DNA of 64,000 nt from an uncultured Pseudomonadota bacterium (GCA_913055625.1 CAJXJW010000003.1:124001-188000); one strand, 5' to 3'. Positions 1 through 9,296 are shown, numbered from the stretch's first letter. A program made the numbers and translations. The notes: a model not told the origin generated them from the letters alone.

Positions 1-281
1 TCGGCGGTCCGGAGGTACTGACGTGGAAGGACATCGTCGAGCGCATCGCGGCCGCGACCGGGCGTCGCAAGCTCGTGCTGCCGATGCCGCTGGGCGTGAT
101 GCGCGCCGCGGCGGCGCTGCTCGATAGGATCCCGGCGTTTCCCGTGACCCGCGATCAGCTCGACATGCTCGCGGAAGGCAATACCGCGGACCCGGGCACG
201 CTGCGCGAGCTGCTCGGCCGGGAGCCCGTGGCCTTCGACGGCAGCGCGCTCGACTACCTGGCTCGGCCGCAGGCGGCTTGA
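1..281 (+). CDS. NDUFA9-like NAD(P)-binding epimerase-family protein, C-terminal part
   Basis: The frame is open from the left edge, so only about the last 92 residues are present. The visible part (GGPEVLTWKDI, then a V-LPMPLGVMR-AAALLD-IP segment and TRDQLDMLAEGN) resembles the C-terminal end of the extended short-chain dehydrogenase/NDUFA9-like family, in which the region after the Rossmann fold has this TWKDIV...P-P pattern followed by a helix. The NAD-binding motif lies outside the window. Family members bind a nucleotide cofactor and are often annotated complex I NDUFA9-subunit family protein; a true respiratory role is not shown. Another extended SDR cannot be excluded. Confidence 0.65.
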   Translation, partial: GGPEVLTWKDIVERIAAATGRRKLVLPMPLGVMRAAAALLDRIPAFPVTRDQLDMLAEGNTADPGTLRELLGREPVAFDGSALDYLARPQAA

Positions 282-313
282 TCCGGCATCACCCCGGGGT
301 GCGACAATGGGAC

Positions 314-1270
314 ATGGCTGCCCCGTCCATACCGGTCATCGACCTCTCCCTGCCGACCTGCCGCGCGACGCTCGCTGCGATTGACGCCGCCTGCCGCGAC
401 TGGGGATTCTTCCAGGTCGTGAACCACGGTATCGACCCGGCGCGCACCGTGGCGTTGCAGGCCGCGATGGCCGCATTCTTCGGACTGGCTCCCGCGACCA
501 AGCAGGCGCTGACGCGCACGCGCGACAACCCCTGGGGCTACTACGACCGCGAACTCACGAAGAACACGCCGGACTGGAAGGAGGTCTACGACATCGGCCC
601 CGCCGACGGCGACCGACTCGCGCCGCGCCTGCCGGACGGACTGCCGGGCTTCGCCGACACGCTCGCCGCCTGGATGGCCGACTGCGAAACGCTGGCGTTC
701 ACGTTGCTCGAGGCTGTCTCGACGAACCTCGGCATGCCGGCCGACCATCTTGCGCAGAATTTCGTGCCGGCGCACACGTCCTTCCTGCGCCTGAATCACT
801 ATCCGCGCTGCGAGACGCCGGCGACGCCGGACGGGCTCGCGACGACCCGCGACGGCTACCTCGGCGTGAACTACCACACCGATGCCGGCGCGCTGACCCT
901 GCTGCTGCAGGACACGCAGCCGGGCCTCGAGGTGTGGCACGCGGAACGCTGGTACCGCGTGCCGCCGCTCGACGGCGCGCTGGTCGTGAACATCGGTGAC
1001 ATGGTGCAGGTGTGGTCCAACGACCGTTACCGGGCCGCACTGCACCGCGCCGTCGTCAGCCGCGACGCGGCGCGCATGAGTGCGCCGTATTTCTTCAACC
1101 CGGCCTGGTCGACCGAGTATGCGCCGCTCCCGTCGCTGCTCGCCGGGGGTGAGCCGCCGCGCTACCGGCCAATCGCCTGGCGCGAATTCCGCGAACGACG
1201 CGCGGACGGCGACTATGCCGACTACGGACAGGAAGTCCAGATCAGTGACTACGCGCTGCCGGCCGAATGA
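314..1270 (+). CDS. 2-oxoglutarate/Fe(II)-dependent oxygenase, isopenicillin N synthase-like family
   Basis: A 318-residue protein of the non-haem iron dioxygenase superfamily. It begins with the usual IPVIDLS entry and a DIOX_N region containing WGFFQVVNHGI. The catalytic half has NYHTDAGALTLLLQD (the HxD iron ligands), INIGD-like VVNIGDMVQVWSND, the second histidine in ALHRAVV, and an R-x-S 2-oxoglutarate-binding motif in ARMSAPYFF. Family members hydroxylate, desaturate or cyclise small molecules using O2 and 2-oxoglutarate; the substrate cannot be told from sequence. The ATG at 314 is chosen because the family N-terminus begins immediately after it; a longer frame begins at 278. It stands alone, 32 nt after the preceding gene. 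Confidence 0.85.
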   Translation: MAAPSIPVIDLSLPTCRATLAAIDAACRDWGFFQVVNHGIDPARTVALQAAMAAFFGLAPATKQALTRTRDNPWGYYDRELTKNTPDWKEVYDIGPADGDRLAPRLPDGLPGFADTLAAWMADCETLAFTLLEAVSTNLGMPADHLAQNFVPAHTSFLRLNHYPRCETPATPDGLATTRDGYLGVNYHTDAGALTLLLQDTQPGLEVWHAERWYRVPPLDGALVVNIGDMVQVWSNDRYRAALHRAVVSRDAARMSAPYFFNPAWSTEYAPLPSLLAGGEPPRYRPIAWREFRERRADGDYADYGQEVQISDYALPAE

Positions 1271-1334
1271 CCGCCGCAATTTCAAGCATCGGCCCGACTC
1301 CGCTATGATCGATGCTCGATTGAAGGGGGGACTC

Positions 1335-2219
1335 ATGACGAAACCGGACAAAGATTCGCGGCATGCCGGCATCGGCCGGCGCGAATTCATCGGCGGCAGC
1401 GCGCTTGCGCTCGCGGCCCTCGGCACGGCGCACGCAGGCGGTGGCGGCTACGGCCCGTCACGCGGCAAGTGGCTGCCCGGTATCCAGCTCTATACCGTGC
1501 GCGAATCGATGGCGCAGAGCGTTTCGGCCACGCTCGAAGCCGTCGCTGCGATCGGCTACAAGGAGGTGGAGTGCGCCGGCTATTTCGACGTGCCACCCGC
1601 GAAGCTGCGGCAGATGATCGCCGACCTCGGGATGCGTTCGCCGAACAGCCATGTCGACTGGGCGAAAATGCGCGACGACCCGCGCTCCGTGATCGAACCC
1701 GCAGCGGAGCTCGGCAACGACTACGTCACTCTCGCCTGGCTTCCCGAAGAGGAGCGCAAGCCGCTGGACAACTGGAAACGCTGGGCCGACATCCTGAACA
1801 AGGGCGGCGAAATCGCGAAGAGCACGGGCCTGCGCGTCGTGTACCACAACCACGACTTCGAGTTCCTGCAGATCGACGGCCGTATCCCGTACGACGTGTT
1901 GCTCGCGGAAACGGACCCGTCACTCGTGGATTTCGAGCTCGACTTCTTCTGGGTGCGCAAGGCGGGCGGCGACATCGGGAAAGTTCTCGCCGGTGCGCCC
2001 GGTCGTTTCGTCATGGCACACATCAAGGACATGAGTGAATCCGGCGAGATGGTGGACGTCGGCGCCGGCGTCATCGATTTCGTGGAACTGCTCGGCACGC
2101 CCGCGGGGCGCCGGATCAAGCACCTGTTCGTCGAACACGACAACCCGCAGGACGCGTTCCGCTCGGCCGCGATCAGCCACCGGTCGCTGTCGCGCTATAT
2201 CGACGAACTGTCGGCGTGA
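1335..2219 (+). CDS. Tat-exported sugar phosphate isomerase/epimerase-like TIM-barrel protein
   Basis: A 294-residue protein with a twin-arginine signal (GRREFIGGSALALAALG) followed by a xylose-isomerase-like TIM barrel: GIQLYTVRESM at strand 1, IGYKEVECAGY, NSHVDW, VYHNHDFEF and FELDFFWVRKAG, then HIKDM and FVEHDNPQD. The H, E and D residues in these strands are those that bind a divalent metal in the AP-endonuclease-2-like family. Start ATG 1335 follows a purine-rich GAAGGGGGG sequence. The gene converges on the Gfo/Idh gene, with 15 nt between the two stop codons. Secreted members often accompany GMC and Gfo/Idh genes in glycoside-oxidation clusters, which fits here; the exact substrate is unknown. 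Confidence 0.85.
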   Translation: MTKPDKDSRHAGIGRREFIGGSALALAALGTAHAGGGGYGPSRGKWLPGIQLYTVRESMAQSVSATLEAVAAIGYKEVECAGYFDVPPAKLRQMIADLGMRSPNSHVDWAKMRDDPRSVIEPAAELGNDYVTLAWLPEEERKPLDNWKRWADILNKGGEIAKSTGLRVVYHNHDFEFLQIDGRIPYDVLLAETDPSLVDFELDFFWVRKAGGDIGKVLAGAPGRFVMAHIKDMSESGEMVDVGAGVIDFVELLGTPAGRRIKHLFVEHDNPQDAFRSAAISHRSLSRYIDELSA

Positions 2220-2224
2220 TCCAC

Positions 2225-2247
2225 GCCGCGGGCGTTACGTCCGCGGC
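2225..2247. terminator. Hairpin between convergent genes, possible bidirectional terminator
   Basis: Inverted repeat GCCGCGGGCG / CGTCCGCGGC with a TTA loop and one G-T pair, sitting between two convergent stop codons and overlapping the TAA of the Gfo/Idh gene. No T-tract follows on either side, so it is a structural rather than a classical rho-independent terminator. Confidence 0.35.
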
Positions 2248-3401
2248 TCGATACCGGCCAGCGGCGTCCACGCCGATGCGTTTTCGCTGCTCCGAATGGC
2301 CGCGCGGATGAAGCGCATCGCGTTCAGCCCGTCCTCGATGTCGGCGACGCCGTCGACTGTCGTCGAGGACGGGAATTCGCGGACCGCCCCGGCGAACGCG
2401 GCATACAGGTTCGCGAACGCCTCGATGTAGCCCTCCGGGTGCCCGCCCGGCGTGCGGCACACCGCCAGCGCCTCCGGCGACAGGTAGCCGACGTTCGCGC
2501 CGGCCTTCAGCACCTGGTCGGGCGCGTTGCGCGCCTTCAGGGTCAGCGTGTTCGGTTGCTCCTGCTGCCAGTGCAGGCTTGCCTTGTCGCCGTACACCGA
2601 GATTTCCAGCCCGTTCACCGCGCCGCTGCACACCTGGCTTGCCGCCAGCAGGCCCGAGCCGCCATTCGCCAGGTGGAACATCGCGGCGCCATCGTCGTCG
2701 ATCTGCCGGCCTGCCACCACGGCGCGCAGTTCGGCCGCGACCTCGGTGATGCGCTCGCCGGTGATGAACTCGACCAGGTTGAACGCGTGCGTGCCGATGT
2801 CGCCGAACGCACCGGACTCGCCCGAGCGCGAGGGATCGCTGCGCCAGGCCGCCTGCTTGCTGGCGCCCGTGTCTTCCTCGCGCGACAGCCAGTCCTGCAG
2901 GTAGTTGACCGCCACGCGCCGGATCGCGCCGAGCTCGCCGTTCGCGACACGCCGCCGCGCCTCGATGACGAGCGGATAACCGGTGTACGTGTGCGTCAGG
3001 CCGAACAACAGACCGCTCTTCTTTACCGCGTCCGCGATCTTCAGGCCGTCCTCGATGTGGCCCGCGAGCGGCTTGTCGCAGATGACGTGAAAGCCGTGTT
3101 CGAGCGCGGCACAGGATACCGCCGCGTGCGAATCGTTCGGCGTCACGACCGATACGCACTGGATGCGCTCGCCCTCCGGCTTGGACGCCTCCGCGGCAAA
3201 CATGTCCTCGTAGGAACCGTAGGCACGCGACGGGTCGAGCCCCAGCTCGGCTCCGAAGGCCCTGGACGCGTCGGCATTGCGGCTGAACGCGCCGGCGACG
3301 AGATCGATCTGCCCGGTGATGCCCGCCGCCAGCCGGTGAATCGCGCCGATGAAAGCCCCGGGCCCGCCGCCCACCATGCCCATCTTGATACGTGCCGCCA
3401 T
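2235..3401 (-). CDS. Gfo/Idh/MocA family NAD(P)-dependent oxidoreductase
   Basis: A 388-residue oxidoreductase. The N-terminus has a Rossmann GMVGGGPGAFIGAIHR dinucleotide motif; CDKPLA is the catalytic lysine motif of the family (usually E-K-P), here with C-D before K. GDIGTHAFNLVEFITG carries the H of the second catalytic motif. The C-terminal part is the alpha/beta sheet domain. Its ATG shares one base with the TGA of the upstream GMC gene (TGATG), so the two are translated as a unit. Such proteins reduce or oxidise sugar carbons; next to a GMC sugar dehydrogenase, a role in handling a 3-keto sugar is likely but inferred. No signal peptide, so cytoplasmic. Confidence 0.85.
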   Translation of the reverse strand: MAARIKMGMVGGGPGAFIGAIHRLAAGITGQIDLVAGAFSRNADASRAFGAELGLDPSRAYGSYEDMFAAEASKPEGERIQCVSVVTPNDSHAAVSCAALEHGFHVICDKPLAGHIEDGLKIADAVKKSGLLFGLTHTYTGYPLVIEARRRVANGELGAIRRVAVNYLQDWLSREEDTGASKQAAWRSDPSRSGESGAFGDIGTHAFNLVEFITGERITEVAAELRAVVAGRQIDDDGAAMFHLANGGSGLLAASQVCSGAVNGLEISVYGDKASLHWQQEQPNTLTLKARNAPDQVLKAGANVGYLSPEALAVCRTPGGHPEGYIEAFANLYAAFAGAVREFPSSTTVDGVADIEDGLNAMRFIRAAIRSSENASAWTPLAGIEPRT

Positions 3402-5125
3402 CAGATTCTCTTCTCCTTCATTTCGCGCGCCGCGTAGTCGACCGCGCGCGCCGTGAGCGCCATGAACGTCAGCGACGGGTTCTGCGTCGCCGTCGAGCAG
3501 AACGTCGCGCCGTCCGTGCAGAACAGGTTCGGCACGTCGTGCGCCTGGTTCCAGGCATTGAACACCGATTCCTTCGGGTCGCGGCCCATGCGGGCCGTGC
3601 CCACCTCGTGAATCGCGAGCCCGGGTTCCTCGTTGCGCAGCCGGGCGGTGACGTCCTCGAAACCGGCCGCCTCGAGCATGGCTTTCTGTTCGACCACGGA
3701 CGCGTCCATCATCCGCTTCTCGTTGTCGGACCAGCGGCACTCGATGTGCAGCTGCGGGATGCCCCACTTGTCCTTCAACGTCGGGTGCAGGGAGGCCTGG
3801 TTGTCGTACCTCGGCAGCATTTCGCCCATCGAGTAGGTCGAGAAGCCCCAGTCGCCGGCCTGGTTGATGCGGCTCTTGAAATCGGTGCCAAAGCCGTCGC
3901 GCCAGCCGCCACCTTCCCAGCCGCCGCGGTACGCGGTGCCGCCGACCTGGTAGCCGCGCACGAAGTCCTTCGCGTAGCGCTCGGGCTTGTAGTGGAAATT
4001 GGGCACGAGGATGCCGGTCGGGCGGCGCCCCTTGTAGTACTCGTCGAGGTAACCCGGCACCTTCGCGTGCGCGGCCGAGTTGTAGTTGTGGTCCATCAGG
4101 AAGTGGCCGAGCACGCCCGAGCGGTTCGCGAGCCCGTTCGGGAATTGCTTCGAGGTCGAATTCAGCAGGATCTGCGTCGAGCCGAGCGTCGACGCGCACA
4201 GGAACACGACGCGGCCGAAATACTCGCGCTCGCTCAGGTCCTCGTTATCGATGACACGCACGCCGCGCACGCGCTGGGTCTCCGCGTCGTAGATCAGGCT
4301 GTGCACGACGCTGTTCGGCGCGATGTGCAGGTTCCCGGTGCGGGCCGCGGCCGGCAGCGTCGCACTCAGCGTCGAGAAGTAAGCGCCGAACGAACAGCCG
4401 TTCATGCACTGGTCGCGCGCCTGGCACAGCACCCGGCCGAGCGACATCTGCAACTCGGTGGGCTTCGTCAGGTTCGCGGTGCGGCCGATGATCACGTTGC
4501 GGTCCGCGTACTGCTTCTCGATGGCCTGCTTGAACGCCCGCTCCGGCGACGACATCTCGAACGGCGGCTGGCACTGCATGTCAGGCAGCTGCTCGAGGCC
4601 GTCGCGGTTGCCGCTGATGCCGGCGAAAGTTTCGACATGGTCGTACCAGGGCGCGAGGTCCTTGTAGCGGATCGGCCAGTCGAGCCCGTGCCCGTCCGCG
4701 GCGTTCGCGCCGAAGTCGAAATCGGACAGGCGGTAGGATTGCCGCGCCCACAACAGGGACTTGCCGCCGAGTTGGTTCGCCCGGATCCACGCGAACGGCG
4801 CGTCGTCGGGTGTGTGGTACGGCAGGTCGCGGTCATTGCCGAAGAAGTGCTTCGACGAATCTGACAGCGCGTAGCACTTCTGTTGTACCGGGTAGTCGCG
4901 GTCAAGCGTTTCTTTCGCGACCCTGTTACGGAACGGCATTTCCCAGGGCGGCCTGCCCTCGCCGACGTAGTCCTTGCGGTGTTCGACAAGGCGCCCGCGC
5001 TCGATCATCAGCGTGCGAAAGCCTTTCTCGCAGAATTCCTTCGCCGCCCAGCCGCCGGTCATACCGGAGCCGATGACGATCGCGTCATAGTCCTCCGACG
5101 TCTCGCGAACCGTCTCCGCGGTCAC
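3401..5125 (-). CDS. GMC-family FAD-dependent sugar dehydrogenase, catalytic subunit
   Basis: A 574-residue glucose-methanol-choline oxidoreductase. It has the FAD-binding GSGMTGGWAAKEF at the N-terminus, GGKSLLW in the FAD loop, and the C-terminal NPSLTFMALTARAVDYA. VGTARMG supplies the conserved active-site His region. I prefer GTG 5125, which gives a 4-nt GTGA overlap with the small-subunit stop and has GGGGA upstream; an ATG at 5143 is the alternative. The preceding gene encodes a gluconate-2-dehydrogenase subunit-3-like protein that typically exports such GMC subunits by Tat hitch-hiking. The usual third, cytochrome c subunit is not next door. Sugar or glucoside 3-dehydrogenase is the best guess at activity. 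Confidence 0.85.
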   Translation of the reverse strand: MTAETVRETSEDYDAIVIGSGMTGGWAAKEFCEKGFRTLMIERGRLVEHRKDYVGEGRPPWEMPFRNRVAKETLDRDYPVQQKCYALSDSSKHFFGNDRDLPYHTPDDAPFAWIRANQLGGKSLLWARQSYRLSDFDFGANAADGHGLDWPIRYKDLAPWYDHVETFAGISGNRDGLEQLPDMQCQPPFEMSSPERAFKQAIEKQYADRNVIIGRTANLTKPTELQMSLGRVLCQARDQCMNGCSFGAYFSTLSATLPAAARTGNLHIAPNSVVHSLIYDAETQRVRGVRVIDNEDLSEREYFGRVVFLCASTLGSTQILLNSTSKQFPNGLANRSGVLGHFLMDHNYNSAAHAKVPGYLDEYYKGRRPTGILVPNFHYKPERYAKDFVRGYQVGGTAYRGGWEGGGWRDGFGTDFKSRINQAGDWGFSTYSMGEMLPRYDNQASLHPTLKDKWGIPQLHIECRWSDNEKRMMDASVVEQKAMLEAAGFEDVTARLRNEEPGLAIHEVGTARMGRDPKESVFNAWNQAHDVPNLFCTDGATFCSTATQNPSLTFMALTARAVDYAAREMKEKRI

Positions 5126-5718
5126 GTGACGTTCCCCAGCCATGCTCGGCCGACGGAAGCGTACGGCACCGAGCCCCTGAAGCCGCCGGGAAACGGGTCC
5201 CAGGCGAGCAGCTGCGTCCCGCCGACCTCCGTCGTGAGATAGCCGAACACGACCAGGTTCTTGAGATGCTTGAACTGCTGGCGTTGCGCCTGCGTGAAGC
5301 CGCCGCCGGCGCGCTCCAGGTCCGTCAGCAACGCGAGTTGCGCGTCGTGACCCGCCTCCGCGAATGGAGCACCGTAGCGGGCACGTGCGCCGGCGTCGAT
5401 CGCATCGAGCAGCTGCACGGCGAGCGCCTGCGCCTCTGCGTCGTAGCAGTGGAACAACTGGTTGTCGATGAAGCCGTGCACGTCGAGTTCGTGCGCGCCC
5501 GGCGTGTCGGTCGTCGGAATGACCTGGGCGCAGACATCGTGCAGGACGCGAAGCGCGTCGGTGGAGAAGAGCCGGCCGGACCGTCCGTCCGCGTCGCCGG
5601 CAGGCGTGTAGTCGAGCGCGACGTCGACGTCCCGGCTGCAGCCGGCCACCTGCGCGAATGCCGCCGTGCCCAGCACGGCACTCAGTCCCTTGAGTAATTG
5701 TCGTCGTGTCGGCGGCAT
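5122..5718 (-). CDS. Gluconate 2-dehydrogenase subunit 3 family protein (Tat-exported small subunit)
   Basis: A 198-residue protein with a twin-arginine N-terminus (MPPTRRQLLKGLSAVLG) and a cysteine in AQVAGCSRD that could be a lipobox. The mature part has the small-subunit signature: LRVLHDVCAQVIPTTDTPGA, then FIDNQLFHCYD, and near the end FGYLTTEVGGTQLLAWDPFPGGFRG. In characterised dehydrogenases this subunit escorts the flavoprotein through the Tat system and stabilises it in the periplasm. ATG 5718 has a strong GGGAGGGGA ribosome binding site. It is first in the operon with the GMC and Gfo/Idh genes. Confidence 0.88.
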   Translation of the reverse strand: MPPTRRQLLKGLSAVLGTAAFAQVAGCSRDVDVALDYTPAGDADGRSGRLFSTDALRVLHDVCAQVIPTTDTPGAHELDVHGFIDNQLFHCYDAEAQALAVQLLDAIDAGARARYGAPFAEAGHDAQLALLTDLERAGGGFTQAQRQQFKHLKNLVVFGYLTTEVGGTQLLAWDPFPGGFRGSVPYASVGRAWLGNVT

Positions 5719-5880
5719 GCTCCCCTCCCGGCAGCCCGGACCCGCAATGTTTCTCTTGTTTTCCGATGCGGCAATCGGCGCGAACCGGTCGAAATGTAGC
5801 CTAACGATGGCGGCAATGCCAACGCGTTGCACCAGTTGTGCACAGCGATATGCCAGCAAACGGTGCATCACGCAAACGGC

Positions 5881-5909
5881 TTGAACCGCAGTCGTTTTGT
5901 GTCATATTG
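5881..5909 (+). promoter_or_regulatory. Weak candidate promoter ahead of the urease operon
   Basis: The 220-nt gap between the divergent dehydrogenase and urease operons contains TTGAAC, a 17-nt spacer and ATATTG, 30 nt upstream of the first urease-side gene. Both boxes are imperfect. I see no sigma-54 element in the gap. Confidence 0.25.
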
Positions 5910-5938
5910 GACGCGTCGTCGCCGCGGTATGTTTGCCC

Positions 5939-6148
5939 ATGTTTCCAGCGAAACGGTGTACCTTCTTCCTGACGGCGCTGCTGCCGGTCGCTGCGGCCGC
6001 GCACGACGGTGACCACGCCGACATGTCCGGCCCGGCCATCGCCCTGCATCACGCCGTCGTTCCGCTTGCGATCGTTGCCGCCGCATTGCTCTGCGCCGCC
6101 TGGTTGCGCCGGGCGCGAAAACGCAGCCTTGGCCACGCCCGCCGCTGA
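5939..6148 (+). CDS. Small His-containing membrane protein at the head of the urease operon
   Basis: A 69-residue protein I do not recognise. It has a cleavable-looking signal (KRCTFFLTALLPVAAAA), a short His/Asp-rich stretch (AHDGDHADMSG ... LHH), one transmembrane helix (VVPLAIVAAALLCAAWL) and an Arg-rich cytoplasmic tail. The His-rich loop would face the periplasm and could bind a metal such as nickel, but that is only inference. Its 3' end overlaps the probable ureD start by 20 nt, so it seems co-transcribed and possibly translationally coupled with the urease genes. A longer in-frame start at 5897 would place unconvincing sequence before the signal peptide. Confidence 0.55.
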   Translation: MFPAKRCTFFLTALLPVAAAAHDGDHADMSGPAIALHHAVVPLAIVAAALLCAAWLRRARKRSLGHARR

Positions 6149-6956
6149 ACTGCAGCGGTCGCACGGTACCGTTGAGCTGTCGTTTCGGACGCACGGGCCG
6201 CGCACCGTGCTCGAGCGCGTCTACCAGCAGGGCTGTTCCCGGGTTCGCTTTCCCGGGCGAGCATCGGAGGACTACCGCGAAGCGGTGCTGATGAACACGG
6301 CGGGCGGCCTGGCGGACGGCGATACCCTCGAGCAAAGCGTGGCTTGTGCAGGCGCTGCCCGCGCGCTGGTCACGACGCAGGCCGCGGAACGCGTGTACCG
6401 CGCCATTGCGGGGCCTGCGCGCGTACGCACGCGAATCGAACTCGATGACGGCGCCACCGCCGCGTGGCTGCCGCAGGAAATGATCCTGTTCGACGGCGCG
6501 CGCATCGAACGTGACCTCGACATCAGCTTGCGGGGCAGCGCTACGATACTCGCCGTCGACAGTCTCGTGCTCGGCCGCCGCGCGATGGGCGAAACGCTGC
6601 GGCGCGGTCGCGCCAGGGACCGGTGGCGGCTGCGCGTCGACGGCCGGCTCGCCTTCGCCGACACGCTGCTCTTCGACGAAAGGCGCGCGGCACTCGACCG
6701 GCAGGCGGGCCGACCGGCCGTCCTGGCCGGCGCGACCGCGTTCGCGACGTTGCTGTACGCGGGACCGACGGCCGACGCCGAGCCGCTGCGCGCTGCCCTC
6801 GCGGCGTCGGAGGTGGTCTCGGGCGTCTCTGCCCCGGGCGCGGTGGTCATCGCGCGCATCGTCGCGCAGGCATCGGCGCCGCTGCGTGATGCCATCGCCC
6901 GCTGCTTTGCCGCCACCGGCCTCGGCTTCGACTTGCCGCGCGTGTGGTACTGCTGA
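6129..6956 (+). CDS. ureD: Urease accessory protein UreD
   Basis: UreD is the scaffold that, with UreF and UreG, delivers Ni2+ and CO2 to apo-urease. The 275-residue product shows the family core: [18 protein letters not shown], then [43 protein letters not shown] and GRRAMGE. The start is uncertain: TTG 6129 gives a family-length protein whose recognisable sequence begins within about 15 residues. A GTG at 6009 would add 40 residues of atypical Pro/Arg-rich sequence that are simply the other frame of the upstream gene. Its TGA shares one base with the ureA ATG. Confidence 0.9.
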   Translation: MATPAAELQRSHGTVELSFRTHGPRTVLERVYQQGCSRVRFPGRASEDYREAVLMNTAGGLADGDTLEQSVACAGAARALVTTQAAERVYRAIAGPARVRTRIELDDGATAAWLPQEMILFDGARIERDLDISLRGSATILAVDSLVLGRRAMGETLRRGRARDRWRLRVDGRLAFADTLLFDERRAALDRQAGRPAVLAGATAFATLLYAGPTADAEPLRAALAASEVVSGVSAPGAVVIARIVAQASAPLRDAIARCFAATGLGFDLPRVWYC

Positions 6957-7258
6957 TGCACCTGACGCCGCGCGAAAAGGACAAGCTCCTGATCTCCGTC
7001 GCCGCGATGGTGGCGCGGCGGCGCCTCGAACGCGGCGTGAAGCTCAATCACCCCGAAGCGGTCGCGCTGATTTCGGATTTCGTCCTCGAGGGCGCGCGCG
7101 ACGGCCAGAGTGTCGCGGCATTGATGGAACTCGGCGCCACGGTCCTCACGCGCGACCAGGTCATGGAAGGCGTCGCCGAGATGATTCACGACGTTCAGGT
7201 CGAGGCCACGTTTCCGGACGGGACGAAGCTCGTCACCGTCCACGAGCCGATTCGCTGA
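6956..7258 (+). CDS. ureA: Urease subunit gamma
   Basis: The 100-residue gamma subunit of urease, with [27 protein letters not shown] and the C-terminal [14 protein letters not shown], all hallmark positions. Length is normal for a separate (not beta-fused) gamma subunit. ATG 6956 is chosen over an in-frame start at 6944 because it gives the canonical N-terminus and the TGATG junction with ureD. Urease hydrolyses urea to ammonia and carbamate in the cytoplasm; gamma packs against UreB and UreC in the (abc)3 trimer. Confidence 0.97.
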   Translation: MHLTPREKDKLLISVAAMVARRRLERGVKLNHPEAVALISDFVLEGARDGQSVAALMELGATVLTRDQVMEGVAEMIHDVQVEATFPDGTKLVTVHEPIR

Positions 7259-7268
7259 GGGGGGCCCG

Positions 7269-7574
7269 ATGATTCCCGGTGAGATTCTCGTGGCGGACGG
7301 CGACATCGATCTGAATGCCGGCCTCGGCGCCGTGACCCTCACGGTCACCAGCCGCGGCGACCGGCCGATACAGGTGGGCTCGCATTATCACTTCGCCGAG
7401 GTCAATGCCGCGCTCGACTTCGACCGGGAGCGCGCCCGTGGCATGCGGCTCGACATCCCGTCGGGCACCGCGATCCGGTTCGAGCCCGGCCAGGCCCGCG
7501 ACGTCGCACTCGTGCCGTTCGGCGGCGCCCGGCGCATCTTCGGTTTCAACGGCAAGGTCTCGGGGCCCCTCTGA
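7269..7574 (+). CDS. ureB: Urease subunit beta
   Basis: The 101-residue beta subunit: [13 protein letters not shown] at the start, [13 protein letters not shown] in the middle and the C-terminal [12 protein letters not shown], all diagnostic. A GAGGGGGG ribosome binding site precedes ATG 7269. The TGA overlaps the ureC ATG by one base, which enforces stoichiometric translation of the two chains. Beta subunits hold the trimer together and position the active-site flap of UreC. Confidence 0.97.
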   Translation: MIPGEILVADGDIDLNAGLGAVTLTVTSRGDRPIQVGSHYHFAEVNAALDFDRERARGMRLDIPSGTAIRFEPGQARDVALVPFGGARRIFGFNGKVSGPL

Positions 7575-9286
7575 TGCCGCGCAGAATCACCCGCAGCGCG
7601 TACGCGTCCATGTACGGACCGACAACCGGCGACCGCGTACGGCTCGCCGACACGGAACTGTTCGTCGAGGTCGAACGCGACCTGACCCGCTACGGCGACG
7701 AAGTGAAGTTCGGCGGCGGCAAGGTGATCAGGGACGGCATGGGACAGTCGCAGCTCGCGCGCGCTGACGGCGCGGTCGACACCGTCATCACGAACGCGCT
7801 GATCATCGACGTAACGGGCATCTACAAGGCGGACATCGGCATCCGCGACGGCCGGATCGCGGGCATCGGCAAGGCCGGCAACCCGGATACGCAGGACGGC
7901 GTGGACATCGCGATCGGGCCCGGTACCGAGGCCATCGCCGGAGAAGGCAAGATCCTGACCGCCGGTGCGTTCGACGCCCACATCCACTTCATCTGCCCGC
8001 AGCAGATCGACGAGGCGCTGATGTCCGGCGTCACGACCATGCTGGGCGGCGGCACGGGGCCGGCAACCGGCACGAACGCCACGACCTGCACGCCGGGCGA
8101 GTGGCACATCGCGCGAATGCTGCAGGCCGCCGACGCGTTCCCGATGAACCTCGCGTTCGCAGGCAAGGGCAATGCGTCGCTTCCGCAGGCGCTCGAAGAG
8201 CAGATACGCGCTGGTGCCTGCGCGCTGAAGCTGCACGAGGACTGGGGCACGACGCCAGCGGCCATCGACTGCTGCCTCTCCACCGCCGACGACTACGACG
8301 TTCAGGTGATGATTCACACGGACACGCTGAACGAGTCCGGCTTCGTCGAGGACACGATCGCCGCCATCGCCGGGCGCACGATCCACGCCTTCCACACCGA
8401 GGGCGCCGGTGGCGGCCACGCGCCCGACATCATCAAGGTGTGCGGACTGCCGAACGTGCTGCCGTCGTCGACGAACCCGACGCGGCCGTACACGGTGAAC
8501 ACCGTCGAAGAGCACATGGACATGCTGATGGTCTGTCATCACCTGGACCCGCGCATCCCGGAGGACATCGCGTTCGCGGACAGCCGTATCCGCAAGGAGA
8601 CGATCGCCGCCGAGGACATCCTGCACGATCTCGGCGCGTTCTCGATCATCGCATCGGACAGCCAGGCGATGGGGCGCGTCGGCGAGGTCCTGATCCGTAC
8701 CTGGCAGACGGCCGACAAGATGAAGCGCCAGCGCGGGCAATTGCCGGAGGAACGCGGCAACAACGACAACTTCCGCGTCCGCCGCTACATCGCGAAGTAC
8801 ACGATCAACCCCGCCGTCGCGCACGGGATGGCCGGGCACATCGGCACCGTCGAGAACGGCAAGCTCGCGGACCTCGTGCTGTGGTCGCCCGCGTTCTTCG
8901 GCGTGAAGCCGGACCTGGTACTGAAGATGGGCACGATCGCCGCGGCACCGATGGGCGACCCGAATGCCTCGATTCCGACGCCGCAGCCGGTGCACTACCG
9001 GCCGATGTTCGGCGCCTTCGGCGGCGCGGCCGCGGCCGGCAGCGTCACGTTCGTGTCACAGGCCGCGCAGGACCGTGACATCCGCGTGCAGCTCGGCCTC
9101 GCGAAACAGACCGTCCCCGTGGCCGGCACGCGCGGCGCGATCGGCAAGGCCTCGATGCGGCTGAACGACCACTGCCCCGACATCGAAGTCGACCCGGAGA
9201 CCTACGAGGTCCGCGCGGACGGCAAACTCCTCACCTGCGAGCCGGCCTCGGTCCTGCCGATGGCGCAGCGCTATTTTCTCTACTGA
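7574..9286 (+). CDS. ureC: Urease subunit alpha (catalytic, dinickel)
   Basis: A 570-residue amidohydrolase carrying the dinickel site. All ligands can be placed: H136 and H138 in AHIHFI, the carbamylated K219 in [10 protein letters not shown]248 in MIHTD, H274 in [10 protein letters not shown] and D362 in ASDSQAMGR. The mobile flap with its catalytic histidine is present (MVCHHLDP, H322/H323). Numbers are two higher than in the Klebsiella enzyme, as expected for an ungapped homologue. The protein is full length and apparently active. The operon has the full accessory set but no nickel or urea transporter inside this window. Confidence 0.98.
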   Translation: MPRRITRSAYASMYGPTTGDRVRLADTELFVEVERDLTRYGDEVKFGGGKVIRDGMGQSQLARADGAVDTVITNALIIDVTGIYKADIGIRDGRIAGIGKAGNPDTQDGVDIAIGPGTEAIAGEGKILTAGAFDAHIHFICPQQIDEALMSGVTTMLGGGTGPATGTNATTCTPGEWHIARMLQAADAFPMNLAFAGKGNASLPQALEEQIRAGACALKLHEDWGTTPAAIDCCLSTADDYDVQVMIHTDTLNESGFVEDTIAAIAGRTIHAFHTEGAGGGHAPDIIKVCGLPNVLPSSTNPTRPYTVNTVEEHMDMLMVCHHLDPRIPEDIAFADSRIRKETIAAEDILHDLGAFSIIASDSQAMGRVGEVLIRTWQTADKMKRQRGQLPEERGNNDNFRVRRYIAKYTINPAVAHGMAGHIGTVENGKLADLVLWSPAFFGVKPDLVLKMGTIAAAPMGDPNASIPTPQPVHYRPMFGAFGGAAAAGSVTFVSQAAQDRDIRVQLGLAKQTVPVAGTRGAIGKASMRLNDHCPDIEVDPETYEVRADGKLLTCEPASVLPMAQRYFLY

Positions 9287-9296
9287 GGGTCGCGGC

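Noticed and set aside
5800..5835. A sigma-54 promoter for the urease genes around GGCAATGCCAACGCGTTGCA
   Set aside because: The distance between the GG and GC elements does not fit the strict -24/-12 spacing.
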